From an uncultured Dokdonia sp. (GTDB lineage Bacteria; Bacteroidota; Bacteroidia; Flavobacteriales; Flavobacteriaceae): a stretch of 37,269 nucleotides of DNA. Made by a program: the position numbers and the translations under genes. Positions 1 to 8,487 of this stretch are shown here, in pieces. Numbering within the stretch: the first letter of the stretch is position 1; each line of letters starts with the position of its first letter. Location of the stretch: positions 1 through 37,269 of the forward strand of contig NZ_CALEMI010000097.1 in assembly GCF_937910895.1 (NCBI RefSeq). Reading direction: 5' to 3'. Under the pieces are notes generated by a model. It was not told the origin of the DNA, did not search any database, and saw only the letters and a program-made list of their open reading frames with translations.

Positions 1-2066
1 TCCATCGTGGTTAACTCATCAGCTGTACCGTCTTCATCACATACTAATAAGTCTGTGGGAGTAGTGGTGGTAGGATTGATGTTGACAATCAAATTAAATG
101 TCGTAATTGCAGTACATCCTGTCAAATTATTAGTGACAGTAGCAGTGATGGTTTCTAAACCTGGAATTGAATTAGCTAGCGGATTTGGTAATGGACTAGA
201 TAAAGGATTACCATTACCATCTAAATATGAAACAGTAACATCTGTTTGCGTTTCTATGATATCTGATTCAACAGTAGAGGTATCAAAAAGATCAAAACCA
301 TCATCATCACAACCCCCTATATTCATTAAATCTGGAATTGTATTTGCAATAGGATTAGGATTCACTATCAAGTCAAATGTATTGGTTGACTGGCATCCTG
401 TTATAGTATTGGTAAGAGTCGCAGTAATTGTTTCTGTAAATAAAACCGTATTTGTCAAAGGATTTGGTAGTGGACTAGATAATGTTACGTTATTACCATC
501 TACATACGTTATTGCTATATCTGTTTGTCCTCCTAGTAACGCCGCTTCTACTCCTGAAGTATCAAAAGATTCTGATATCCCATCATTAGTATTGGCTCCG
601 TCATCGCAAGCTTCTAACGCTGCTACAGGGTTTATAATAGGTAGGGGATCTACAATGATCATAAAACTTGTTGTAGAAAAACAGTCTGCAAATAGATTAT
701 TCTCTACACGCACAAATATTTCTTCCATATTTACATCTACATTTGTATATGTATCTGGATTCATTATAGGAGCTGTATTTGTATCTGCATCTCCCTGTGA
801 TGTATGAAATGTTAGTATAAACTGTGTAGGATCTTGACCATTAAGTATCGTAGCTATGGTTGTTGTTAAATCAAACTCTGCGAAGCCATTTGTGTTATCT
901 CCATCCAGATCATTATCACATATATTAATGTCATCTGGAGTGATCGCATCTGGAGTATCAAACACATCTAATTGAAATGGAATCGTTCCAAAACAATCTG
1001 TAAGACCATTGTTTTCAATTCTTATATAAATATCAGCATCTGCAGAATCGTATGCATTGGTTCCTGTAAGTGCTCCTGTATTTGCATCTGCTTCTCCTTG
1101 AGATAAGTGAAAAGACACCGTGAAATCAGCAGGATTTAAGCCATTAAAAATAGTAGGTAATAAACTATCTAAATCAAATGTGGCTTCTCCATCGCCATTA
1201 ACACCATCACACATTAATTGAGTTATAGGGGCTCCTGGAACAGGAACTTCAAAGAAGGTCACGACAATATCGTCTGTTCCCATATCCCCATCAAAATTAG
1301 TAATAGTCACTTCATACGTACCTGTTTGAGTTACATCGATCATAGCCATACCATCTGTCCCAGGAATTGGAACTGCACCTGTACCATCATCAAATGTCCA
1401 CGTGTAATCTGCTGCAGTAGGATCTGTTGCATCTAGTGTTACTACTGTACCTTCACAAGCATCGATATCTGCTCCTAATGCAGGATTTATGATAGAACAA
1501 TCTGTAGCTCCAGCATCAGGATCTGTCTCATTATCTTGTCTTATAAAAATTTCTCCTTGTGATTGATTGAAATTGGTAATTAAGAAAATATAAATTTCTC
1601 CAACTTGTGCATTAGGAATATTTACATTTTCTACGGCTGCTGCAGAATAACTACAGTCAACTGTATTCCCTGATGTTAAATTATTACACACATTTGTATC
1701 ACTAAAAGGTCCCCATACAGAAAAATCGACATCTAGCGGAGTTCCATTTAAAGTACCATCATCTGCAATATCAGTATTCTGAAAAATGGTGAATTCTAGA
1801 TCTCCAGGGGTTTCAATTTGCAAGAAATACCAAGTAGGGAAAGGCGTAGAGAATAAACAAGTATAGTCTGGTCCTGTTTCACCAGATGAACTACAATTAG
1901 GGTCTGGACTTCCGTTATAGCAATTATCAAAAGGTTGGTTTAGCTCCGCTGTACAAAAAGGAACTGCATCTGCACAAGTGGCACCACCAAGATCTTGTCC
2001 GTAACTACTTGTAAAACCGAGAATAAAACAAATTGAAATAAGGGCTTTGTGTAGGATTTTCATCAT
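1..2066 (-). CDS. Large secreted Ig/PKD-like repeat protein, likely gliding/type IX cargo (3' end beyond window)
   Basis: The minus frame stays open from an ATG at 2063 (a second in-frame ATG sits at 2066) to the window edge, giving about 688 residues without a stop. The first 23 residues look like a Sec signal peptide ending ..SSYGQ. Residues about 24-170 are Cys-rich and contain a WYFLQIETPGDLEFTI-like stretch, which I recognise from the N-termini of flavobacterial gliding-motility-associated cell-surface proteins. Residues about 195-270 look PKD-like (ACEGTVVTLDAT..YTWTFDDGTG). Two types of roughly 100-residue repeats follow, with acidic CDxDxDG / FDL / SFHLSQGDAD and DGNGNPLSSPLPNPL motifs. 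Such proteins usually end in a type B type IX sorting domain, which would lie outside this window. The role as an adhesin or cell-surface protein is inferred. Plus-strand open frames over this region are antisense shadows. Confidence 0.85.
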   Translation of the reverse strand, partial: MMKILHKALISICFILGFTSSYGQDLGGATCADAVPFCTAELNQPFDNCYNGSPDPNCSSSGETGPDYTCLFSTPFPTWYFLQIETPGDLEFTIFQNTDIADDGTLNGTPLDVDFSVWGPFSDTNVCNNLTSGNTVDCSYSAAAVENVNIPNAQVGEIYIFLITNFNQSQGEIFIRQDNETDPDAGATDCSIINPALGADIDACEGTVVTLDATDPTAADYTWTFDDGTGAVPIPGTDGMAMIDVTQTGTYEVTITNFDGDMGTDDIVVTFFEVPVPGAPITQLMCDGVNGDGEATFDLDSLLPTIFNGLNPADFTVSFHLSQGEADANTGALTGTNAYDSADADIYIRIENNGLTDCFGTIPFQLDVFDTPDAITPDDINICDNDLDGDNTNGFAEFDLTTTIATILNGQDPTQFILTFHTSQGDADTNTAPIMNPDTYTNVDVNMEEIFVRVENNLFADCFSTTSFMIIVDPLPIINPVAALEACDDGANTNDGISESFDTSGVEAALLGGQTDIAITYVDGNNVTLSSPLPNPLTNTVLFTETITATLTNTITGCQSTNTFDLIVNPNPIANTIPDLMNIGGCDDDGFDLFDTSTVESDIIETQTDVTVSYLDGNGNPLSSPLPNPLANSIPGLETITATVTNNLTGCTAITTFNLIVNINPTTTTPTDLLVCDEDGTADELTTM
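60..640 (-). repeat. In-gene repeats, about 93 residues (type B)
   Basis: At DNA level, ggatttggtaatggactaga at 181 recurs with one change at about 460, a period of 279 bases (93 codons). Both copies encode an SSPLPNPL motif preceded by a VSYLDGNGN/ITYVDGNNV strand and followed by an ETITAT(V/L)TN strand with GC. They look like tandem Ig-like beta-sandwich modules. Boundaries are approximate. Confidence 0.75.
660..1250 (-). repeat. In-gene repeats, about 101 residues (type A)
   Basis: Two copies are offset by about 303 bases. The similar stretches begin near 790 and 1093 and encode (T/S)FH(T/L)SQG(D/E)ADTN-like segments. Each copy starts with an acidic C-D-N/G-D-G-FDL motif and ends in a D/N-C-F-(S/G)-T strand. 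They are more diverged at DNA level than the type B copies. Boundaries are approximate. Confidence 0.7.
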
Positions 2067-2139
2067 AAATAGGTTTGTGTGGGCGAAAAATAGGGATTTT
2101 TTGTCAAAATTCTGTTAAAATTACACCGCTTTGTATTCC

Positions 2140-2147
2140 CAAACGTA
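2140..2147 (-). promoter_or_regulatory. Possible -7 promoter element for the repeat-protein gene
   Basis: The minus strand reads TACGTTTG here, matching the Bacteroidota -7 consensus TAnnTTTG and lying about 75 bases before the start codon. I do not find a TTG 17-23 bases upstream, so only half of the promoter is supported. Confidence 0.3.
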
Positions 2148-2204
2148 CAAAAAAGAGAATTGGTATATATACTTTTAAATTCTTACGAACGCATTCGTGT
2201 ATAA

Positions 2205-3026
2205 TTATAAAAGTGTCGTATGTAATTGGACACATTCTATCGCAGGCTTTACATCGTGAACTCTCAAAATCGAAGCTCCGTTTTGCAACGCAATCATATT
2301 CAAAGCGGTAGTGCCATTTAACGAAGTAGAAGGAGTACCTCCCAAAGTTTTATATATCATTGATTTACGCGATAATCCCGCAAGTATAGGTACGTCCAAG
2401 TTTTTAAAAAAACTGAGCTCTTTCAAAAGTGTATAATTCTGTGCTACGGTCTTAGCAAAACCAAAACCTGGATCAATAATAACATCATTAATTTTATGTG
2501 TTCTAGCGAGCGCCAATCGTTCACTAAAATAGAAACAAATTTCTTTTAATAAATCGTCATAGGTCGTCAAGCTCTTCATGGTTTGTGGCGTACCCCTCAT
2601 GTGCATCATCACATAAGGAACTTGCAACTCCCCCACTACCTCCATCATATTAGTATCCAGTAGTCCTGCACTTATGTCATTAACCATACACGCTCCTGCT
2701 TGAATTGCCTTTTTTGCAACGCTAGCTCTAAAGGTATCTACAGAAATTAATGCACTAGGAAAGTGTTTCATCACCTCTTCTATCACAGGAATCAAACGAT
2801 TCTCTTCTTCTTCTATCGAAATATCGGTAGCACCTGGTCTAGAACTATATGCCCCCATATCTATAAAAGTAGCGCCTTCCTCCAGCATCTTCCCTACTTT
2901 GGAAATCACTTCTTCTATATTCTTGTATTTCCCACCATCATAAAAAGAATCTGGTGTAAGATTTACGATTCCCATGACTTTGGGTGTTGACAAATCAATA
3001 AGTTTCCCCTTACAATTCATATTCAT
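2205..3026 (-). CDS. folP: Dihydropteroate synthase
   Basis: Dihydropteroate synthase condenses 6-hydroxymethyl-dihydropterin diphosphate with p-aminobenzoate in cytoplasmic folate synthesis and is the sulfonamide target. The 273-residue length is normal. The two family signatures are visible: MGIVNLTPDSFYDGG at residues 18-32 and FIDMGAYSSRPGA at about 54-66. ISVDTFRA, MVNDISAG and IIDPGFGFAKT follow in order, and the C-terminus ILRVHDVKPAIE is the usual closing pterin-site motif. An ATG two codons downstream is an alternative start. It is divergent from the DUF1599 gene; folP beside DUF1599, a DoxX-type protein and tpiA is a recurrent Bacteroidota neighbourhood. Confidence 0.95.
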   Translation of the reverse strand: MNMNCKGKLIDLSTPKVMGIVNLTPDSFYDGGKYKNIEEVISKVGKMLEEGATFIDMGAYSSRPGATDISIEEEENRLIPVIEEVMKHFPSALISVDTFRASVAKKAIQAGACMVNDISAGLLDTNMMEVVGELQVPYVMMHMRGTPQTMKSLTTYDDLLKEICFYFSERLALARTHKINDVIIDPGFGFAKTVAQNYTLLKELSFFKNLDVPILAGLSRKSMIYKTLGGTPSTSLNGTTALNMIALQNGASILRVHDVKPAIECVQLHTTLL

Positions 3027-3090
3027 ACATCACATACAATATGTACTTTTACTACAAGCCATAGCAAGATAGAAAGCACTTGTTTTAAAA

Positions 3091-3098
3091 CAAACTTA
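3091..3098 (-). promoter_or_regulatory. Likely -7 promoter element for folP
   Basis: The minus strand reads TAAGTTTG, matching TAnnTTTG, about 65 bases before the folP start in the 132-bp divergent region. At the -33 distance there is TTCG rather than a clean TTG, so the upstream half is imperfect. Confidence 0.35.
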
Positions 3099-3158
3099 CA
3101 ACCCCATTTTTTATATTACGAATTTTAAGCGAAATTTACGCAAATTCTAGATTCATTT

Positions 3159-3695
3159 ATGAGTACCACCTCAACACAATACGACAACGTCATTACAACA
3201 TGTAGAGATCTTTATATAAACAAAATGAAAGACTATGGAAGTGCATGGCGTATCTTACGACTTCCCTCTCTTACGGATCAGATTTTTATTAAAGCACAAC
3301 GTATTCGTGGGTTACAGCAAAACGCTGTACAAAAAGTAGATGAAGGACAAGTCTCTGAATTTATTGGTATTATCAATTATTCGGTGATGGCACTGATACA
3401 ATTAGAATTGGGTGTTGTAGAACAACCCGATCTCAATCTGGAAGAAGCCATCAAAGCGTATGATCAAAAAGTAGCGATGACAAAATCGCTGATGGAAGAC
3501 AAAAACCATGATTATGGAGAAGCATGGAGAGATATGAGAGTGAGTTCGCTCACAGATCTCATTCTTCAAAAATTATTGCGTGTAAAACAGATTGAAGATA
3601 ATCAAGGCAAAACCTTAGTTTCAGAAGGAATAGATGCTAATTATCAAGATATGATCAATTATGCGGTGTTTGCGTTGATCCATTTAAAAGCATAA
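3159..3695 (+). CDS. DUF1599 (Nmad1-like) tandem-duplication protein
   Basis: This 178-residue soluble protein is built of two homologous halves. The first carries DYGSAWRILRLPSLTDQI..KAQRIRGLQ..INYSVMALIQLELG and the second DYGEAWRDMRVSSLTDLI..KLLRVKQIED..INYAVFALIHLK, each about 75-80 residues. This is the DUF1599 pattern, sometimes named nucleotide-modification-associated domain 1. The conserved D-Y-G-x-A-W and S-L-T-D residues sit at equivalent positions in both halves, consistent with an all-alpha fold made by internal duplication. The biochemical function is not known to me. Its fixed place between folP and tpiA genes in Bacteroidota suggests a housekeeping role. Confidence 0.85.
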   Translation: MSTTSTQYDNVITTCRDLYINKMKDYGSAWRILRLPSLTDQIFIKAQRIRGLQQNAVQKVDEGQVSEFIGIINYSVMALIQLELGVVEQPDLNLEEAIKAYDQKVAMTKSLMEDKNHDYGEAWRDMRVSSLTDLILQKLLRVKQIEDNQGKTLVSEGIDANYQDMINYAVFALIHLKA

Positions 3696-3715
3696 AATGA
3701 TTGTATGGGATAGTC

Positions 3716-3731
3716 CGCTTTCGCGAAAGCG
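3716..3731. repeat. CGCTTTCGCGAAAGCG palindrome, copy 1 (intergenic)
   Basis: A full 16-bp perfect palindrome lying 21 bases after the stop of the DUF1599 gene. No T-tract follows, so it does not look like a standard intrinsic terminator. It is the only copy in the first 12.7 kb. Confidence 0.95.
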
Positions 3732-3825
3732 TATAAAAAATGAATATAGTTAAGACAAAATTTATATCTGGTAAAAGGAATTGAACAAAACACCAAGGCA
3801 TTAAATTAAAATACTAAACTTAAAA

Positions 3826-5565
3826 ATGAAAATACTAGTACACATAGCACGCTTTTTAGTTGGAGCTCTTTTTATTTTTAGCGGATTTATAAAACTAAAT
3901 GATCCTTTAGGTTTTTCGTACAAACTTCAAGAATATTTTGCTCCTGAAGTATTAAACTTAGAATTTCTATCACCGTACGCCTTGTTGATTTCTGTCATCC
4001 TAGTGATTGTAGAAGTATTACTAGGAATCGCTTTGCTTATAGGCTATCGCAAGAAAGTAACCTTATGGCTCTTACTCGCCATGATCTTGTTTTTTACGTT
4101 TCTTACTTTTTATTCTGCCTACTTTAATAAAGTCACAGATTGTGGATGCTTTGGAGATGCGATACCACTAGTGCCTTGGGAATCGTTTATAAAAGATGTG
4201 ATCCTTTTGGTTCTTATCTTATTCTTATTTGTGTTTCAAAAACACATCCAACCCATATTTAAAAACACCATTGTACAAAACAGTATTATATTCTTGTCTT
4301 TTGTAGGCTGTATGTGTTTTGGTTATTATGTATTGATGCATTTGCCTTGGTTAGATTTTAGAGCGTATAAAGTAGGCTCTAATATTGCTGAGAATATGAA
4401 AATTCCAGAAGGAGCACCCGAAGCTGTTTTTGACTACCATTGGAAGTTTAATGTTAACGGAGAAGAAAAAATAATCACGACCTCTGGTGGATATCCTCAA
4501 GTAGAAGGCGAGCTTATAGGATATGAAACAGAGCAAATACAAGAAGGATATATTCCGCCTGTGCATGATTTTACCATAGAAAAAGGAGATGATAATTTTA
4601 CGACTACATTTATGGAGAAAGAAAACCTTATTGTCATTGTAGCCTATAATATTGACAAAACAGAACGAGAGGGGTATTATAAAATTAAGAAGATTACAGA
4701 AGAAGCGATACGTAAAGGATACACCGTCATTGGGCTTACTTCTTCGAGTCCTGAAGTACATGAAAAATTTGTGAGAGATTATAAATTGCCTTTTGAGTTT
4801 TATTATACCGATGAGACGACTTTAAAAACGATTGTGCGTGCAAGTCCTGGTATTGTAAGTATGGACAAAGCAACGATTCTTCAAAAGCTACATTATAATG
4901 ATGCAGAAGATCTAATTCTAAATGAGTTACCAACGGCGCAGCCTAATTTAGATTTTAGTCTAAAATTCCAATTGGATAGTATTGCTGTTTTAGACCAAAA
5001 GTATCGCAGGCTTATGCAAGTTCCTGAAGGCCCCGAACGAAAAGCGCTTGGTGAATCTCTAGGACTTGGTATAGAAGACTACTCAGGAAACATTTGGGAA
5101 CGTCAAATTGCATTGGACACAAGTAATCTTAGAAAAATAGAATCTATTTTAAAAACTAGAGGGTATCCTGGTAAGTCGATGGTAGGGACTCCTTCCAATA
5201 CAGCTGCTTGGTATGTGATCCAGCATTCTAATAAAATACCAGAATATCTTGATCTTATGAAAAAGGCGGGAAAGGAAGGCGAGCTCCCTTTTAGACTGGT
5301 TGCTATGATGGAAGACCGATATCTTATGGGAGAAGGAAAACCTCAAATTTATGGAACACAAGGAATGACCTATAATAATGGAGATCCTTTTATATGGCCG
5401 ATAGAAAATCCTGAAGAAGTTAATAAACGTAGAAAAGAAGCAGGTTTTGACACCACTATAGAAGCGTATGCCAAAGATCTTTTTGGAGAAGATTTTGAAT
5501 ATACCCGCCTCACACTAGAAGAAGCTGAAGCCCGAAGAATCGCCTCCATTCCAGATCACGAATGA
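3826..5565 (+). CDS. DoxX/MauE-type membrane protein fused to thioredoxin-like and DUF6624-like domains
   Basis: 579 residues in three parts. Residues 1-175 form a DoxX/MauE-like membrane bundle with segments near 5-22, 50-73, 78-100, 122-138 and 153-171, and a C-G-C-F motif at 106-109 suited to redox or metal chemistry. Residues about 245-365 (VIVAYNIDKTE..GYTVIGLTSSSPEVHEKFVRDYKLPFEFYYTDE) resemble a thioredoxin/TlpA fold lacking a CxxC. Residues about 375-545 (NLRKIESILKTRGYPG..VIQHS..MMEDRYLMGEGKPQIYGTQG) match what I recall of DUF6624, with H467, D497/R498 and YGTQ at 509-512. DoxX plus thioredoxin-like architecture is known in Bacteroidetes (BT_3928 type). Its ATGA overlap with the permease gene implies translational coupling. 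The biochemical function is unknown. Confidence 0.8.
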   Translation: MKILVHIARFLVGALFIFSGFIKLNDPLGFSYKLQEYFAPEVLNLEFLSPYALLISVILVIVEVLLGIALLIGYRKKVTLWLLLAMILFFTFLTFYSAYFNKVTDCGCFGDAIPLVPWESFIKDVILLVLILFLFVFQKHIQPIFKNTIVQNSIIFLSFVGCMCFGYYVLMHLPWLDFRAYKVGSNIAENMKIPEGAPEAVFDYHWKFNVNGEEKIITTSGGYPQVEGELIGYETEQIQEGYIPPVHDFTIEKGDDNFTTTFMEKENLIVIVAYNIDKTEREGYYKIKKITEEAIRKGYTVIGLTSSSPEVHEKFVRDYKLPFEFYYTDETTLKTIVRASPGIVSMDKATILQKLHYNDAEDLILNELPTAQPNLDFSLKFQLDSIAVLDQKYRRLMQVPEGPERKALGESLGLGIEDYSGNIWERQIALDTSNLRKIESILKTRGYPGKSMVGTPSNTAAWYVIQHSNKIPEYLDLMKKAGKEGELPFRLVAMMEDRYLMGEGKPQIYGTQGMTYNNGDPFIWPIENPEEVNKRRKEAGFDTTIEAYAKDLFGEDFEYTRLTLEEAEARRIASIPDHE

Positions 5566-6638
5566 TCTCATATATCCTAAAAAAAATAATCTATGCGATC
5601 GGAACACTCATTGGAGTGGTTACTGTCATATTTTTTCTATTTAATGTATTACCCGGTGATCCAGCTCGTATGATGCTTGATCAAAATGAAGACCCAGAAC
5701 AATTGACGATTGTAAGAGCAAAGTATGGGTTTGACCAACCGCTATATACGCAATACCTATATTACCTCAACGACCTCTCCCCGATCTCTTTTCACGCAAG
5801 TACACCTGCTAATTATACAAATTTAAGTTCTGGAAAATACAATGCTGTTTCTTTAATTACAGTAGCCAATACCACCGTTGTTCTGAAACCTCCCTATTTA
5901 AGAGAGAGTTTTCAAAAGACAGGAAAACGGGTGACAGATGTTATTGGGGAAACCTTACCAAATACCTTTGTCCTAGCCATCAGTGCTATCACGATTGCCA
6001 TCATTCTGGGTATTTTATTCGGGATTATTTCTGCGCAAATGCGAGATACGTGGGTGGACAAAACGATTCAAATTATAAGTACTTTAGGAATGAGTGTTCC
6101 TAGTTTTTTTAGTGCCATTTTGTTTGCATGGTTCTTTGGCTTTGTCTTGCATGAATATACCAACTTAAATATGACTGGGAGTCTCTATGCGATGGATGAT
6201 TTTGGAGAAAAAATCACCATACAGTGGAAAAACCTGATACTTCCTGCGCTTGTTTTAGGAATTCGTCCGCTTGCAGTGGTCATACAATTAATGCGCAACT
6301 CCTTATTAGAAGTATACAATCAAGAATACATTCGTACAGCAAAAGCAAAAGGATTAAGCACGTATCAAATCATAAAAAAACACGCATTAAAAAATGCCCT
6401 TAATCCCGTAGTAACTGCCGTATCGGGATGGTTTGCTTCGATGCTGGCAGGTGCTGTATTTGTAGAGTATATTTTTGGATGGAATGGACTAGGAAAAGAA
6501 ATCGTAGATGCACTCAATACTTTAGACCTCCCAATAATTATGGGTGCCGTACTTGTGATCGCTACCTTATTTGTCTTTATCAACATCTTTGTAGACCTCA
6601 TCTATGGATGGTTAGATCCAAAAATACGCTTGTCATAA
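5562..6638 (+). CDS. ABC transporter permease, OppB/DppB type
   Basis: This 358-residue inner-membrane permease resembles the first permease of peptide/nickel ABC importers. The N-terminus MISYILKKIIYAIGTLIGVVTVIFFLF followed by NVLPGDPARMM is the family hallmark. The ATPase-coupling EAA loop is clear as EYIRTAKAKGLSTYQIIKKHALKNALNPVVT near residues 245-276. About six transmembrane segments are visible. An insertion around residues 60-120 separates the first helix from the core. The gene overlaps the preceding stop by ATGA. No second permease, ATPase or binding protein is nearby, so partners must be encoded elsewhere. The substrate is unknown; an oligopeptide is the default guess. Confidence 0.88.
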   Translation: MISYILKKIIYAIGTLIGVVTVIFFLFNVLPGDPARMMLDQNEDPEQLTIVRAKYGFDQPLYTQYLYYLNDLSPISFHASTPANYTNLSSGKYNAVSLITVANTTVVLKPPYLRESFQKTGKRVTDVIGETLPNTFVLAISAITIAIILGILFGIISAQMRDTWVDKTIQIISTLGMSVPSFFSAILFAWFFGFVLHEYTNLNMTGSLYAMDDFGEKITIQWKNLILPALVLGIRPLAVVIQLMRNSLLEVYNQEYIRTAKAKGLSTYQIIKKHALKNALNPVVTAVSGWFASMLAGAVFVEYIFGWNGLGKEIVDALNTLDLPIIMGAVLVIATLFVFINIFVDLIYGWLDPKIRLS

Positions 6639-6675
6639 GCCCATTAATTGATTGGAAACTAAGCTCCTTAAGAAA

Positions 6676-6954
6676 ATGAAAATATTTTTAAAATTCTTCT
6701 TTTCTGTTTTAATACTTGATTTTGTAATTGGACTTATTGTAAATCTTGTATATCAAGCGACTTCTAATATGAATATTATCTTGTCCTTTTTAAACTTTAT
6801 GATTTCAGTTCCATTATCTTTTGTCAGTCGTGATTACCCATATTATGCTAATGGCTCCACTTTATTTATAATCATGTTGGTTTTATTGAATACATTTTTA
6901 CAAACAGCTATTATTTATTTTGTTTGGAAACTCATTATAAAATCAAGAAGATAA
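6676..6954 (+). CDS. Small hydrophobic membrane protein, unknown function
   Basis: 92 residues from the ATG at 6676. An in-frame TTG at 6652 would add eight charged residues and is less likely. The sequence is almost entirely hydrophobic, with segments at about 5-24 (FFFSVLILDFVIGLIVNLVY), 32-50 and 63-86, then a basic end KLIIKSRR, so an inner-membrane protein with about three helices is probable. I recognise no family. It lies 37 bases after the permease stop on the same strand and could be cotranscribed, but nothing links it functionally. Confidence 0.55.
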   Translation: MKIFLKFFFSVLILDFVIGLIVNLVYQATSNMNIILSFLNFMISVPLSFVSRDYPYYANGSTLFIIMLVLLNTFLQTAIIYFVWKLIIKSRR

Positions 6955-7144
6955 ATTATCGTTCTTTTTAATTTCATTACACTTTCTTCAATGAAATAAG
7001 CAAAAGCACCTTTTTTTTTACATATCACTAGGTGTACGTTTATCCTATTGAAACATTCATAATTATAACGTTCTTATGGGATTTTATAGGTAGCGTATCA
7101 ATCTTATTGATATTTTTGTCATTCATTAAAAAAATACACTTTAC

Positions 7145-7897
7145 ATGTCTAGAAAACATATTGTCGCCGGAAACTGGAAAATGAATAAGACTCTTTCTGA
7201 AACACAAGCTTTATTAGCTACGCTTAAAGACAAAAAAAATACAGGTGATGCCCAAGTGATCGTTGCTCCTGCATCTATTAACTTATACGCAGCTGTAACC
7301 ATGCTACAGGATAGCCCTATCCAAGTAGCGGCACAAAATATGCATCAAGCAGAAAGCGGAGCCTATACAGGCGAGATATCAGCAGGCATGATTCAAGATG
7401 TTGGTATTGATACAATGATTTTAGGACATAGTGAACGCAGAGCCTACTTTCACGAAAGTGATGAACTGCTTGCTCAAAAAGTAAATACAGCACTAGCACA
7501 CGGATTAACAGTGATTTTTTGCTTTGGAGAAGAATTGGAGGATCGTAAAAATAAAAAGCATTTTGATGTAGTAGAAAGCCAGCTTAAAAATGCCATTTTT
7601 CATCTTACCGCAGCACAGTGGTCACATATCGTACTTGCTTATGAGCCTGTATGGGCGATAGGAACTGGAGAAACCGCTTCTCCTGAACAAGCACAAGAAA
7701 TGCATGCTTTTATACGTAAAACCGTAAGTGAGTCTTATGATAAAACTACCGCAGACCAAGTATCTATTCTTTACGGAGGTTCTGTAAAACCTAGCAATGC
7801 CAAAGAAATCTTTTCAAAACCTGACGTAGATGGTGGTCTTATAGGTGGTGCTTCTCTTAATGCAGACGACTTTTTTGATATCGTAAATGCTTTTTAA
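7145..7897 (+). CDS. tpiA: Triosephosphate isomerase
   Basis: The enzyme interconverts dihydroxyacetone phosphate and glyceraldehyde 3-phosphate in glycolysis. At 250 residues it has normal length and all hallmarks: GNWKMN with N10 and K12, LGHSERR with the catalytic H95, AYEPVWAIGTG with the catalytic E167, and the phosphate-binding LYGGSVKPSN and GGLIGGASL loops. A TATTTTTG at 7111-7118 fits the -7 consensus, but no TTG is found at the expected distance. The 190-bp upstream space and this neighbourhood suggest its own promoter. In other Bacteroidota tpiA also follows the DUF1599/DoxX genes. Confidence 0.97.
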   Translation: MSRKHIVAGNWKMNKTLSETQALLATLKDKKNTGDAQVIVAPASINLYAAVTMLQDSPIQVAAQNMHQAESGAYTGEISAGMIQDVGIDTMILGHSERRAYFHESDELLAQKVNTALAHGLTVIFCFGEELEDRKNKKHFDVVESQLKNAIFHLTAAQWSHIVLAYEPVWAIGTGETASPEQAQEMHAFIRKTVSESYDKTTADQVSILYGGSVKPSNAKEIFSKPDVDGGLIGGASLNADDFFDIVNAF

Positions 7898-7923
7898 AAA
7901 AGGCATTCCTATTATTTTAGAAT

Positions 7924-7976
7924 AACTTTCATAGTATTTTTATACCTTACAAATATAACAACATACTATGAAAGTT
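7924..7976. repeat. 14-bp perfect inverted repeat covering the start codon of the next gene
   Basis: Left arm AACTTTCATAGTAT at 7924-7937 and right arm ATACTATGAAAGTT at 7963-7976 are exact reverse complements separated by 25 bases. The right arm contains the ATG (7968-7970) of the following gene. In RNA the arms could pair and hide the start codon; in DNA they could be a dimeric operator. Confidence 0.9.
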
Positions 7977-8483
7977 TCTTATATACTCCTCTTGCTATTT
8001 TGTAGCTTGTGCTTCTCTTGCCAAGCACAGCAAAGCATCACAAACTCTGACGGTTCTGTCACACTTCTTAAAAACCAAGACAACACCAGCAATGTCTTTA
8101 TTACGCCAAGCGGCAATGTAGGTATTGGTAAAAAAAATCCAAAAGATAAGCTGGAAGTCAACGGGCAAGTTCACGCAAAATCTGTAAAAGTAGACCTCAA
8201 AGAATGGGCAGACAATGTCTTTGAAGATGGGTATGATTTAATACGCTTGCGCGAAATAGAAAAATACATCAATACCTACGGTCACTTACCCGAAATCCCT
8301 ACCACAGCAGATGTCCAAAAAAATGGAATCGAACTCGGTCAAATGAACATGCTTCTTCTTAAAAAAATAGAAGAACTTACCTTACACCTTATAGAAAAAG
8401 ACCATCAAGTAGAAAAACTACAAGAACAATACGATGCTCTTGAATTAAAAGTAGCACGTATGCAAGAATCTATAAAAGGATAA
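7968..8483 (+). CDS. Secreted protein with S74/tail-fibre-like C-terminus and coiled coil
   Basis: 171 residues. The N-terminus MKVSYILLLLFCSLCFSCQAQQ is a signal sequence; the Cys before QAQQ could be a lipobox, though a signal peptidase I site is also possible. VFITPSGNVGIGKKNPKDKLEVNGQVHAKSV is the beta-strand motif common in flavobacterial tail-fibre-like surface proteins. It is followed by EDGYDLIRLREIEKYINTYGHLPEIPTTADVQKNGIELGQMN, related to S74-type chaperone regions, and by a predicted coiled coil at about 125-168. It lacks a long shaft, so it may be a minimal trimeric surface protein. Its stop is 4 bases before the subtilase start, so the pair is probably one operon. The start codon lies in a 14-bp inverted repeat. 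Confidence 0.7.
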   Translation: MKVSYILLLLFCSLCFSCQAQQSITNSDGSVTLLKNQDNTSNVFITPSGNVGIGKKNPKDKLEVNGQVHAKSVKVDLKEWADNVFEDGYDLIRLREIEKYINTYGHLPEIPTTADVQKNGIELGQMNMLLLKKIEELTLHLIEKDHQVEKLQEQYDALELKVARMQESIKG

Positions 8484-8487
8484 TTCT

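Noticed and set aside
7-807. 266-residue plus-strand open frame with hydrophobic patches
   Set aside because: It is antisense to a continuous minus-strand gene that has a signal peptide and recognisable Ig-like repeats; its own repeats are the mirror of those.
2175-2195. ACGAA-cgca-TTCGT hairpin after folP
   Set aside because: Only a 5-bp stem and no T-tract on the minus strand.
6971-7020. ATTTCATT / AATGAAAT inverted repeat with a later T run as terminator
   Set aside because: The 8-bp A/T stem is weak and the T run starts 13 bases after it, so termination is not supported.
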